A DNA stretch of 64,000 nucleotides from Neotabrizicola shimadae. GTDB taxonomy: Bacteria > Pseudomonadota > Alphaproteobacteria > Rhodobacterales > Rhodobacteraceae. Below the pieces are notes generated by a model. The model saw nothing but the letters and a program-made list of their open reading frames with translations, had not been told where the DNA came from and searched no databases. The DNA lies in NCBI RefSeq assembly GCF_019623905.1, contig NZ_CP069370.1, forward strand, positions 248,001-312,000, given 5' to 3'. The position numbers and the translations under genes are program-made. Each line of letters starts with the position of its first letter. Within the stretch, counting starts at the first letter, position 1. Below, in pieces: positions 25,873 to 33,715 of this stretch.

Positions 25873-25983
25873 TCACAGGGCGCGGTAGGCGCCGCCGAAT
25901 TCCGGCTTGCGAGCCCAGGGCCGCGCCAGGCGAGGGCGCATCAGGGCAATGATCCGGCCGCAATCGCGGCAGTCGGGGGACAT
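25873..25983 (-). CDS. 36-residue CxxC mini-protein candidate
   Basis: A short frame with a TTTTGGAG ribosome site nine bases before its ATG encodes MSPDCRDCGRIIALM followed by an Arg-rich segment ending GGAYRAL. The C-x2-C pair and the basic tail look protein-like and could bind zinc. It sits alone between two hairpins, after the TRAP solute receptor and before the ligase. I do not recognise a family. Conservation in relatives would decide whether it is real. Confidence 0.4.
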   Translation of the reverse strand: MSPDCRDCGRIIALMRPRLARPWARKPEFGGAYRAL

Positions 25984-26020
25984 GGGTTTCTCCAAAAGAC
26001 CAGTCAGTCGTGCCGGAAAT

Positions 26021-26047
26021 ACCGGGCGGGAACAAGCCCCGCCCGGT
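26021..26047 (-). terminator. Terminator downstream of dctP
   Basis: The minus strand forms a 10-bp perfect stem ACCGGGCGGG/CCCGCCCGGT (26047-26021) about 10 bases after the solute-receptor stop, followed by ATTTCC. It probably ends or strongly attenuates the TRAP transcript. Confidence 0.65.
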
Positions 26048-26056
26048 CTTTCGCGA

Positions 26057-27091
26057 TCAATAGCGGTAGGGCACGCCCGCCTTGGTCATGGTCTCGTTGT
26101 AGGTCTTGATGATCGAAACGACCTTGGCTTTCACCTCGGATTCCGCCGCGATCTCGTCCCAGAACTTCACCGCCGCATCTTCCACCGCTTTCCACTCCTC
26201 GGACGGGATCGTGGTCAGCTTCAGCTTGGTCTCGTTCACGCGCAGGCTCGCCTCTCCCGCCCAGTACCAGTGCTGGCGATAGTAGTGCGACTGCTGGAAG
26301 CAGGTCTCCATCAGCGCCTGCATCTCGGGAGGCAGCGCGTTCCAGCGGTCCATGTTGGCGAAGAAATGGCCGATCCAGGCGCCCGAGATCTCGTTCGTCA
26401 GGAAATAGTCGGTCACATTGGCCCAGCCCACGGTATAGACCTCGGTGATGCCCGACCAGGCCAGCCCGTCCAGCTCGCCCGTCTGCAGCGCCACTTCCAC
26501 GTCTTCCCAGGGCAGCGTCACCGGCACCACGCCGAACTGCGTCAGGAACCGCCCCGCCGTCGGGAAGGTGAAGACGCGCAGCCCGTTCAGGTCGGCCAGC
26601 GAGTTGATCGGCTTCTTGGTCGAGAAGTTGCAGGGGTCCCAGGACCCGGCCGAGATGTGCTTGACCCCGACCTTGGCGTATTCGTCCTTCCAGATCTGGT
26701 CCAGCCCGTACTTGTAGAACAGCGCCGGCACATCCAGCGAATAGCGCAGCGCCAGCGGGAAGTAGCCGCCGAACACCGTCACCTCGGTCGGCGAGGCCAT
26801 GGAGTCGTCATCGGACTGCACGCAGTCGATGGTGCCCGCCTGCATGGCGCGGAACAATTCGCCCGTGGGAACCAGCTGGTCGGAATAGAACAGCTCGATC
26901 TCCATCTTGCCCTTGGCCAGCTCGTTGAACATGTCCACCGCGGGCTTCACCACATGCTCGCCAAGCGCGGCCCCGGCATAGGTCTGCATCCGCCACTTGA
27001 TCACGTCCTGCGCGCGCACCACGGCGGGCGCGGCCAGCGTGGCGGCCCCTGCCAGAGCGCCGCGGGTCAGGAATGTGCGTCTCGTCGTCAT
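26057..27091 (-). CDS. TRAP transporter solute-binding protein (DctP family)
   Basis: A 344-residue periplasmic receptor with a twin-arginine-like leader (TTRRTFLTRGALAGAATLAAP, cleavage after VVRA). The mature part carries family landmarks such as FPTAGRFLTQFGVVPVTLPW and ELDGLAWSGI, where a conserved Arg normally holds the substrate carboxylate. It is of the larger subtype seen with carboxylate or amine-carboxylate ligands. It is the third gene of a QMP-ordered TRAP unit and is followed by a strong hairpin. The ligand is unknown; context suggests the substrate of the neighbouring gamma-glutamyl-type pathway. Confidence 0.93.
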   Translation of the reverse strand: MTTRRTFLTRGALAGAATLAAPAVVRAQDVIKWRMQTYAGAALGEHVVKPAVDMFNELAKGKMEIELFYSDQLVPTGELFRAMQAGTIDCVQSDDDSMASPTEVTVFGGYFPLALRYSLDVPALFYKYGLDQIWKDEYAKVGVKHISAGSWDPCNFSTKKPINSLADLNGLRVFTFPTAGRFLTQFGVVPVTLPWEDVEVALQTGELDGLAWSGITEVYTVGWANVTDYFLTNEISGAWIGHFFANMDRWNALPPEMQALMETCFQQSHYYRQHWYWAGEASLRVNETKLKLTTIPSEEWKAVEDAAVKFWDEIAAESEVKAKVVSIIKTYNETMTKAGVPYRY

Positions 27092-27134
27092 GGGAACCTC
27101 CTTGTTGTGGGGCGATCAGCGCCGCCCGTTCGGG

Positions 27135-28460
27135 TCACTTGGTATAGATTGCGTTGGGTAGCCAAAGGGCAATGTCAGGGAAGATCATCAGGATCACCAG
27201 CGACAGCACCATCAGCCCCACGAAGGGCAGGACCGACCGGTAGATGTCCGCCAGGCTGTAATCCTTGGGCGCCATGGCCCGCATCAGGAACAGGTTATAG
27301 CCGAAGGGCGGCGTCAGATAGGCGATCTGGCAGGTGATGGTGTACAGGATCCCGTACCAGATCAGGTCAAAGCCAAGCGCCCCCGCCAGGCTCACATAGA
27401 TCGGCGCCACGATCACCAGCATGGCCGTGTCGTCCAGGAACATCCCCATGATCAGGAACGACAGCTGCATCATGATCAGGATCGTCCAGGGCCCCAGCCC
27501 CATGTCCTCGACGAACAGCCGCTCGATCGCGCGGCCCGCGCCCAGCCCGTCAAACACCGCTCCGAAGGACAAGGCCGCCATGATGATCAGCATGAACATG
27601 CAGGTGATCGCCAGGGTGGATCGGGTCGAGACCTCGAAGACCTCGCGCGTGAAACGGCCCTTGGCCACGGCGGCCAGCACCGTCACCACCACCCCGATCA
27701 CCGAGGCTTCGGTCAGGGACGCCCAGCCGTTCACGAAGGGCACCATCATCACCGCGAAAATGCCCACCGGCAGAAGCCCGGCGCGCAGAAGCCGGATCTT
27801 CTCGGCCCGCGGGATCGCAGCACTTTCCTCGGCCGAAAGCGCCGGCCCAAGCGAGGGGTTCAGCCGGCAGCGGATCCAGATATAGGCCACGAAGATCGCC
27901 GCCATCATCAGCCCCGGCCCGATGCCCGCCAGCCACAGCTGCCCCACGGGTTGCCGCGCGATCATCGCATACAGCACCAGCACGACCGAGGGCGGGATCA
28001 GGATGCCCAGCGATGACCCCGCCTGGATCACCCCGGAAATCATCAGCTTGTCATAGCGCCGCCGCGCCAGTTCCGGCAAAGCGATGGTGCAACCGATGGC
28101 CATGCCCGCGACCGACAGCCCGTTCATTGCGGAAATCAGCACCATCAACAGAACGGTGCCGATGGCCAGGCCCCCCGGCACCGGCCCCATCCAGACATGG
28201 AACATCCGGTACAGGTCTTCGGCCAGCCGGGTTTCCGACATGACATAGCCCATGAAGACGAACATGGGCAGCGTCAGCATCGCGTTCCATTTCATCAGCT
28301 TCATGACGGCCGAAATGCCCATCTGCTGCCCGCCGGTGCCCCACAGCGACAAGGCCGCCACCACGGCCACAAAGCCGATGGCGCCGAACACGCGCTGCCC
28401 GGTCAGCATCATCAGCAGCATGGTCGAGAACATGAGGATGGCGATGGTCTCGTATTCCAT
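27135..28460 (-). CDS. TRAP transporter large permease (DctM family)
   Basis: A 441-residue protein with about 12 membrane helices. The conserved SGVIQAGSSLGILIPPSVVLVLYAM (first half) and the C-terminal YLTPPFGYNLFLMRAMAP motifs identify DctM; it forms the sodium-coupled channel for the substrate delivered by DctP. The start at 28460 overlaps the last base of the dctQ stop, so translation is coupled. A longer frame upstream lies inside dctQ and is not used. Confidence 0.93.
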   Translation of the reverse strand: MEYETIAILMFSTMLLMMLTGQRVFGAIGFVAVVAALSLWGTGGQQMGISAVMKLMKWNAMLTLPMFVFMGYVMSETRLAEDLYRMFHVWMGPVPGGLAIGTVLLMVLISAMNGLSVAGMAIGCTIALPELARRRYDKLMISGVIQAGSSLGILIPPSVVLVLYAMIARQPVGQLWLAGIGPGLMMAAIFVAYIWIRCRLNPSLGPALSAEESAAIPRAEKIRLLRAGLLPVGIFAVMMVPFVNGWASLTEASVIGVVVTVLAAVAKGRFTREVFEVSTRSTLAITCMFMLIIMAALSFGAVFDGLGAGRAIERLFVEDMGLGPWTILIMMQLSFLIMGMFLDDTAMLVIVAPIYVSLAGALGFDLIWYGILYTITCQIAYLTPPFGYNLFLMRAMAPKDYSLADIYRSVLPFVGLMVLSLVILMIFPDIALWLPNAIYTK

Positions 28461-29011
28461 CACATCACCTCGGCATCGGTATGCTGGCGGCCACCCGGAT
28501 AGGGGCCAAGGTCGATGCCCCGGATCGTCGCCACATCGCGGATCAGATGGGCAAAGGCCTGCAACACCATCAGGAAGAACGCCACCGTGATCGTCAGCTT
28601 CAGGGGCCACATCACCGGCCGCCAGGCGGTCGGGTTGCGCTCGCCGATCTCAAAGGCATAGACGGTGCTTTCCACCGAGCCATACAGCATCACGCCAAGA
28701 TAGAAGATCAGGCAGAAGACGGTGAAGATGTCCCACATCGCCCGCGTCCGGGGCGACCAGCGGCCATACAGCAGGTCCATCCGCACGTTGGACCCAAGTT
28801 GCAGCGAATAGGGCGCGCCCAGCAGGTAATAGGCCACCAGCAGGAACTGCGCCATTTCCAGCGTCCAGATTGCCGGTATCTGCAAGACCTTGGTGGCCGA
28901 GGAATACAGAAGCACCGCCATCATGGCGAACAAGAGGTACATGGCAAAGCGGCCGACGCGGTAGTTGATCCGCTCCACCGTCTTCACATAGGCAACCAGC
29001 GCGGGGTTCAT
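28460..29011 (-). CDS. TRAP transporter small permease (DctQ family)
   Basis: A 183-residue protein with four membrane helices and a DctQ-type layout (WTLEMAQFLLVAYYLLGAPYSL in the middle, basic loop after it). It partners the large permease. It starts 9 bases after the stop of the amidohydrolase-like gene, indicating one message from amidohydrolase through the transporter. The C-terminal extension (GPYPGGRQHTDAEVM) is polar. Confidence 0.9.
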   Translation of the reverse strand: MNPALVAYVKTVERINYRVGRFAMYLLFAMMAVLLYSSATKVLQIPAIWTLEMAQFLLVAYYLLGAPYSLQLGSNVRMDLLYGRWSPRTRAMWDIFTVFCLIFYLGVMLYGSVESTVYAFEIGERNPTAWRPVMWPLKLTITVAFFLMVLQAFAHLIRDVATIRGIDLGPYPGGRQHTDAEVM

Positions 29012-29020
29012 GGGGCTCCT

Positions 29021-29806
29021 TCAGGCGGCTGCGGCAGGGGACAGGCTGTGCAGCGCAGCCCGAAGAACGGGCGCCAACCGCTCTGCCATCGCCGCTTCGG
29101 CGGCGGCATCGGCGATCAGGTCGTTGCGGATCTCCAGCATGGCGTTCAACAGGCCGTAGGGCGTGGCCTGAACGCGCAGGGTATGCGTCACGTCATCGGC
29201 CGCCGAATAGGGCTCGTTCAGCCCGCAGTGCAGGCCGGTCTGCGCCTGCGCCTCGGCAAGGATGGCGCGTGCCAGCCGGTCGTCGGCATCGTGGATCACG
29301 CCGAACTCCACCGCGCGCGGCTGGCCATGCCAGACCGGCGTGAAGCTGTGGATCGTCACCACCGCCGTCGCGCGCCCGCGCGCCAGCCGCCGCATCAGCA
29401 CCCCGTGCAGCGCGGCCTGAAAGGGCAGGTAAACCGCTTCCGTCCGCGCCGCGCGCTCCTCCGCGCTCAGGTTCTGGTTGCCCGGGATGACATGGACCTC
29501 GGAACGCACCGCCATGGCCCCGGCCTGGTCGGGCGCGCGGTTGCAATCATAGATCAGCCGCGAGACAGGCGCATGAACCAGCGCCGCATCAAGCCGCGCC
29601 GACAGCCCGCGCGCCAGGCCCAACGCACCGGGATCCCAGGCGATATGGGCGCGCCTCTGGTCCTCTGACAGGCCAAGGTCGCCCCAGGGGGCAGGCATCA
29701 TCCGCGACGCATGTTCGCAGACAAGCACGATCGGGCTGGCCCCGGACTCGTTTTCCACAAGCCCGGAAAATCCGCCCGGAAAACCCGGTTCGGCAAGCGC
29801 AGTCAT
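29021..29806 (-). CDS. N-formylglutamate amidohydrolase family protein
   Basis: A 261-residue zinc amidohydrolase of the FGase family, with VCEHASRMMP near residue 33, the RAHIAWDPGALGLA and VSRLIYDCNRAPD segments, and TIHSFTPVW later. Classical members release formate from N-formylglutamate in histidine breakdown, but no hut genes are here. It is the first gene of the minus-strand TRAP unit. An alternative is that it cleaves the gamma-glutamyl amide made by the GlnA-like ligase downstream. The start at 29806 is the first plausible ATG. Confidence 0.85.
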   Translation of the reverse strand: MTALAEPGFPGGFSGLVENESGASPIVLVCEHASRMMPAPWGDLGLSEDQRRAHIAWDPGALGLARGLSARLDAALVHAPVSRLIYDCNRAPDQAGAMAVRSEVHVIPGNQNLSAEERAARTEAVYLPFQAALHGVLMRRLARGRATAVVTIHSFTPVWHGQPRAVEFGVIHDADDRLARAILAEAQAQTGLHCGLNEPYSAADDVTHTLRVQATPYGLLNAMLEIRNDLIADAAAEAAMAERLAPVLRAALHSLSPAAAA

Positions 29807-29875
29807 GGCTGCGAGTCGGCTCCCTGTTGCCGTATTGTTTGGCCGAGCGTCCTTCACGGCGCGCCGTTGTGTCAA

Positions 29876-29897
29876 GAATATTTCTTTCCGAAGATTC
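29876..29897. promoter_or_regulatory. AT-rich dyad in the divergent promoter region (candidate operator)
   Basis: GAATATTTCTTTCCGAAGATTC has symmetrical ends (GAAT..TT / AA..ATTC) and lies in the 144-base gap between the amidohydrolase-led operon and the RpiR-type regulator. RpiR/MurR regulators often bind such GAA/TTC dyads. It was found by eye and the evidence is weak. Confidence 0.3.
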
Positions 29898-29950
29898 CTG
29901 TTACAAACTTTACCAACGCCCGCCGGGGCGGACCGATGAAAGGGCAGGCG

Positions 29951-30841
29951 ATGGACAAGTCCCCGACCGACCGCAGCGCAGACTCCGCAATCGAGCAGCG
30001 GATGCGCACGGCCCTGCCCGACCTGACCCGCGCCGAACGGCAGCTGGCCACCCATATCCTCAGCCACTTCCCGGTCTCGGCGCTTGGCTCGATCACCGCG
30101 CTGGCCAAGGCGGCCGAGGTGTCCACCCCCACCGTGGTGCGGCTGGTGCAGAAACTTGGCTACAAGGGCTATCCCGATTACCAGCAGGCGCTGCGTGCCG
30201 AGGTCGAGACGATGCTCGTCTCTCCCATGGGCCGGCAGGACCGCTGGACCGAAGGCGCGCCTGACAGCCATATCCTGAACCGCTATGCCGATGCCGTGGT
30301 GGCCAATCTCTCTGCCACGCTCGGCCAGATCGACCATGCCGATTTCGACGCCGCCGCCGCGCTCATCGCCGATCCTTCCCGCCATGTCTGGTGCATCGGC
30401 GGGCGGCTGACCCACGTGGCCGCCGATTACGCCGCCACGCTTCTGGTCGGCGCCCGGCCCGATGTCTCGCTGATTTCGGGCACGGTGCTGAACTGGCAGG
30501 CCGCACTTCTCGACATGGCGCCGGGCGATGTGCTTCTGGCCTTCGACATCCGCCGCTACGAGGCGACCGTCGTGCAAGTCTGCGAAATGGCGGCCGAACA
30601 GGGCGCCGAGGTGGTGCTCATCACCGACCGCTGGCGCTCGCCGGCCGCCGACAAGGCCCGGCATGTGATGGCGGCCCATGTCCAGACCCCGCTCGCCTCG
30701 GATTCCATCGTCTCGCTCCTGGTGCTGGTGGAAACCCTGCTCGCCTCGGTCCAGGCGCGAATCTGGGACATCTCGGAAGCCAGGTTGAAGCGCATGGAAG
30801 ACCTCTACGCCCGCGCCCGCTTCTTCCACCGCTCGCGGTAG
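29951..30841 (+). CDS. MurR/RpiR family transcriptional regulator
   Basis: A 296-residue regulator. Residues about 20-85 form the RpiR helix-turn-helix (LTRAERQLATHILSHFP, then ALAKAAEVSTPTVVRLVQKLGYKGYPDYQ); about 120-260 form a SIS sugar-isomerase-like ligand domain (VWCIGGRLTHVAADYAATLL). It is divergent from the amidohydrolase-TRAP operon, so it is its probable controller. The ligand is not necessarily a sugar phosphate. The ATG at 29951 follows AAAGGG; an in-frame ATG 15 bases upstream is also possible. A palindromic hairpin follows the stop. Confidence 0.9.
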   Translation: MDKSPTDRSADSAIEQRMRTALPDLTRAERQLATHILSHFPVSALGSITALAKAAEVSTPTVVRLVQKLGYKGYPDYQQALRAEVETMLVSPMGRQDRWTEGAPDSHILNRYADAVVANLSATLGQIDHADFDAAAALIADPSRHVWCIGGRLTHVAADYAATLLVGARPDVSLISGTVLNWQAALLDMAPGDVLLAFDIRRYEATVVQVCEMAAEQGAEVVLITDRWRSPAADKARHVMAAHVQTPLASDSIVSLLVLVETLLASVQARIWDISEARLKRMEDLYARARFFHRSR

Positions 30842-30844
30842 AGG

Positions 30845-30868
30845 GCAGATTCCTTCGAAGGAATTTGC
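30845..30868 (+). repeat. 24-bp palindrome, sister of the soeA-soeB hairpin
   Basis: GCAGATTCCTTC/GAAGGAATTTGC, with one G-T pair, lies 3 bases after the regulator stop and matches the palindrome at 16863-16886 at most positions. Here it is placed like a terminator. Confidence 0.8.
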
Positions 30869-30876
30869 GCTCCACC

Positions 30877-30963
30877 CCTCGGGCAAGTGTTAAGTCCAAG
30901 TTAAAGCGTGCGCGCAAATTATTGATTTCACTGGATGCAGGGAAGCGTCCGAGCTCGGACGCC
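30877..30963 (-). repeat. Dispersed palindrome-headed repeat, copy 2 (inverted)
   Basis: Read on the minus strand: GGCGTCCGAGCTCGGACGCT, then GTGAAATCAAT, then TTAACTTGGACTTAACACTT followed by GCCCGAGG. The tail is nearly identical to copy 3 at 40223-40309. The palindromic head follows the stop of the minus-strand dehydrogenase after 4 bases, as copy 1 follows ubiK. Confidence 0.88.
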
Positions 30964-30967
30964 CCCC

Positions 30968-31897
30968 TCAATACCCCCGGACCCGGTCCACCCGGTGCAG
31001 GAACGGCTCCCCCGCCTCCCCCCGCCGGATGTTCTCGGCCACCACCCGAGCCGCGCTGGCCGTCCGGGTATCGGCGGCGATATGGGGGGTCACGGTCACG
31101 CGGGGATGGGTCCAGTAGGGATGGTCCCCCGGCAGCGGCTCCACCCGGAACACGTCCAGCGTGGCATGCCCCACCCGGCCCGCATCCAGCGCGGCCAGAA
31201 GGGCCTCATCGTCGATCAGCGCCCCCCGCCCCGGGTTCAGGATCACCGCGCCCTCCGGCAGAAGGGCCAGGGTCCGGGCATCCAGGATATTCTCGGTCCC
31301 CGGCGTGCGGGGCAGGAGGGTCACCAGGATCGCGGCGGTGGACAGCGCCCGGTCCAGCCCCTCCGGCCCCGAAAGGCAGGTCAGTCCCGGCACCTGCTTT
31401 GGCGTCCGGCTCCAGCCGGTGACCGGAAAGTTCAGCGCCGCCAGCGCCTGCCCGCAGGCCGCGCCCAACTCGCCCAGGCCCAGGATCGTGACGGGCCGCT
31501 CCCGCGCCAGCGGTGGGCAGGTCGGATCCCAGACATGGCCGGGGTTCACGATGTGCCGGTCCATCCCCAGGTGATGGCGCAGGGCGTGGCCCACCACCCA
31601 TTCCACCATCCCCTCGGTCAGCGCCGGATCGACCATCCGGCACAGGGGCATGGTCAGGGTCTCGTTCCCGACGATCCGCTCCACCCCGGCCCAGAGGCTC
31701 AGCACCGCCCTGGCGCGGGTATAGGGCGTGAAGTCCTGCAGCGGGCTGGAGGGGGCATAGACGATGTAGTCCACCGTGGCCGGGTCTGCCTCTGGCGCCA
31801 GCCGCGCATCAAGCCCCCCCTCGGCCAGCGCCGCCGTCAACGGCGCCTGCCATTCAGGCCAGAGCGCGGGCATGGGAAAAAGCACGGTCAGGGGCAT
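30968..31897 (-). CDS. Glyoxylate/hydroxypyruvate reductase A-like dehydrogenase
   Basis: A 309-residue D-2-hydroxyacid dehydrogenase. The NAD(P) motif is ILGLGELGAACGQAL. The catalytic Arg lies in LLPRTPGTENI, the Glu in DVFRVEPLPGDHP and the His in VTPHIAADT. The shortened N-terminal domain matches the GhrA subgroup that reduces glyoxylate and hydroxypyruvate with NADPH. It is convergent with the RpiR-type regulator and separated from it by two repeats. It lies 12 bases downstream of the DUF1345 gene and may be in that transcript. Confidence 0.88.
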   Translation of the reverse strand: MPLTVLFPMPALWPEWQAPLTAALAEGGLDARLAPEADPATVDYIVYAPSSPLQDFTPYTRARAVLSLWAGVERIVGNETLTMPLCRMVDPALTEGMVEWVVGHALRHHLGMDRHIVNPGHVWDPTCPPLARERPVTILGLGELGAACGQALAALNFPVTGWSRTPKQVPGLTCLSGPEGLDRALSTAAILVTLLPRTPGTENILDARTLALLPEGAVILNPGRGALIDDEALLAALDAGRVGHATLDVFRVEPLPGDHPYWTHPRVTVTPHIAADTRTASAARVVAENIRRGEAGEPFLHRVDRVRGY

Positions 31898-31909
31898 CGC
31901 GGTCTCGGC

Positions 31910-32587
31910 TCAGAAGTGCATGGCAGCGGCCGCGTTCACGGCCAGGGCAAGGATGACGGCGTTGGCGAAGAAGGAACAGATGGCGTGGATCGTGACAACC
32001 CGGCGCATCTCGGGCGTGGTGACCACCACGTCCGACACCTGCGCCGCCATCCCGACACAGTAGGAAAAGTACAGGAAGTCGATCGAGGCAGGCTCACCGT
32101 GGCCCGGAAACTTCAGCCCTCCCCTCGGCGCGACGCCGGGACCGGGAAGCCCGTCGTAGTACAGATACGCATAGTGGTGGGCGGCGAGCGAATGCACCAT
32201 GCCCCAACCCAGGGGAACCGCCAGCAGGCCCAGAACCGCCTCGACCGCGCCGCCGTCGGGATGGGACAGAACGAACACGATGGCTCCGAGCGAGCCGGCG
32301 AAGGCCAGTCCGCCCAGAAGAGAAATCAGCACCGCCCCCTCGTCGTCTTCTGTCGTATGGGCCCGGAGGGTGCGGGCATCCAATCCGGACAGGCGCAGCA
32401 TCTGGATCAGATAGGCGGCGAAAAAGACATCCAGGGCCAGAAGGACCCGGCTGACGCTGCCGATGGGCAAGGCCATGGCCAAGGCGCCGGCGGCAAGTCC
32501 GCAGAGCGCGGAAATGACGAAGCGCACCAGCCTTCGGGCATGGAACGGGACCGGCGGCGGGGCGGGATCAGCGGAGCCGGTGGACAT
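31910..32587 (-). CDS. DUF1345 family membrane protein
   Basis: A 225-residue protein with about five membrane helices and the DUF1345 landmarks HHYAYLYYDG and the late IDFLYFSYCVGMAAQVSDV block. Function is unknown. Its ATG lies inside rodA, overlapping its 3' end by 20 bases, so it is probably translated from the rod-shape message, which is unusual company for this family. The N-terminal 17 residues are Pro-rich and cytoplasmic. A downstream hydroxyacid dehydrogenase follows after 12 bases. Confidence 0.85.
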   Translation of the reverse strand: MSTGSADPAPPPVPFHARRLVRFVISALCGLAAGALAMALPIGSVSRVLLALDVFFAAYLIQMLRLSGLDARTLRAHTTEDDEGAVLISLLGGLAFAGSLGAIVFVLSHPDGGAVEAVLGLLAVPLGWGMVHSLAAHHYAYLYYDGLPGPGVAPRGGLKFPGHGEPASIDFLYFSYCVGMAAQVSDVVVTTPEMRRVVTIHAICSFFANAVILALAVNAAAAMHF

Positions 32588-33707
32588 GGGCGCTTTGCAC
32601 CAGCCCGAAGGCTGCCATTATCACAAGGAGCGCCGAGCCGCCATACGACAGAAGCGGCAGCGGGATGCCGACAACTGGGGCGAGGCCCATCACCATCGAC
32701 AGGTTGATGGCGAAGTAGAAGAAGAAGTTGGCCGCGATCCCAAGCACCAGAAGCGAGGAGAAGCGGTCCTTGTTCTTCAACGCCGACACCACGCAGAAGC
32801 CGATGATCAGCGCATAAAGCGCCAGCAGGGAGAAGGCGCCGATGAAGCCGAACTCCTCTGCCAGGGTGTTGAAGATGAAGTCGGTGTGCTTTTCCGGCAG
32901 GAAGTTCAGCCGGGACTGGGTGCCCTGCATGAAGCCCTTGCCGGTCCAGCCGCCGGAACCAAGCGCGATCTGAGCCTGGATGATGTTGTAGCCCGCGCCA
33001 AGCGGGTCGGCGGTGGGGTCAAGGAACGTGTCGATCCGGGTGTACTGGTAGTCATGCAGCAACTGCCAGGGCGTGCCGCGCGACATGATGACGGCCGTTA
33101 TGGCCCCCGCAACCAGAAGCCCCACAGCCAGGAAATACCAGATGCTGACCCCGGCGAGGAACATGACTGTCGCCCCGCCCATCAGGAGCATGATCGAGGT
33201 GCCGAGGTTCGGCTGCATCAGCACCAGGATTGTCGGCACCACGGTAAGGATCACCGGGATCAGCACCCACAGGGGCCGCGAGACCTTCTTGATGTCGAGC
33301 CAGTCGTAATAGGTGGCCAGCATCATCACGAGCGTGAACTTCATCAACTCGGACGGCTGAAGCCGGATGAATCCCAGGTCCAGCCAGCGCTGCGCGCCCA
33401 TGCCGACCGAACCGAAGAACTCCACCACCACCAACAGAGCCAGCGAAACGAGGTAGGCCACGCCCGAGACATTGCGCCAGAACCAGATCGGCACGAAGCC
33501 GATAGCCAGCATCAGCACGAAGCCGATGGCAAAGCGCTTCATCTGCGGTTCGGCCCAGGTGGACATATCGCCGTTCGCAACAGAGGTCAGCATGAGAAAC
33601 CCGACGCAGGCGACGGCCGTCACGGTCAGGGCCAGTGCCCAGTGGACATACAGCACCTTCGACCACCCGGTCGGCGCGGACTTGATGCGGTATTCCAGAA
33701 AACTCAT
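32568..33707 (-). CDS. rodA: Rod-shape peptidoglycan glycosyltransferase RodA
   Basis: A 379-residue SEDS protein with about ten membrane helices and the signatures LGFIRLQPSELMKF, VLMQPNLGTSIML, the catalytic-loop sequence LPEKHTDFIFNTLAEEFGF, and LPLLSYGGSALL. It polymerises lipid II during side-wall growth together with PBP2, whose gene is 8 bases upstream. The frame ends 20 bases inside the DUF1345 gene. Confidence 0.96.
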   Translation of the reverse strand: MSFLEYRIKSAPTGWSKVLYVHWALALTVTAVACVGFLMLTSVANGDMSTWAEPQMKRFAIGFVLMLAIGFVPIWFWRNVSGVAYLVSLALLVVVEFFGSVGMGAQRWLDLGFIRLQPSELMKFTLVMMLATYYDWLDIKKVSRPLWVLIPVILTVVPTILVLMQPNLGTSIMLLMGGATVMFLAGVSIWYFLAVGLLVAGAITAVIMSRGTPWQLLHDYQYTRIDTFLDPTADPLGAGYNIIQAQIALGSGGWTGKGFMQGTQSRLNFLPEKHTDFIFNTLAEEFGFIGAFSLLALYALIIGFCVVSALKNKDRFSSLLVLGIAANFFFYFAINLSMVMGLAPVVGIPLPLLSYGGSALLVIMAAFGLVQSAHVHRLR

Positions 33708-33715
33708 GCTGCGCC

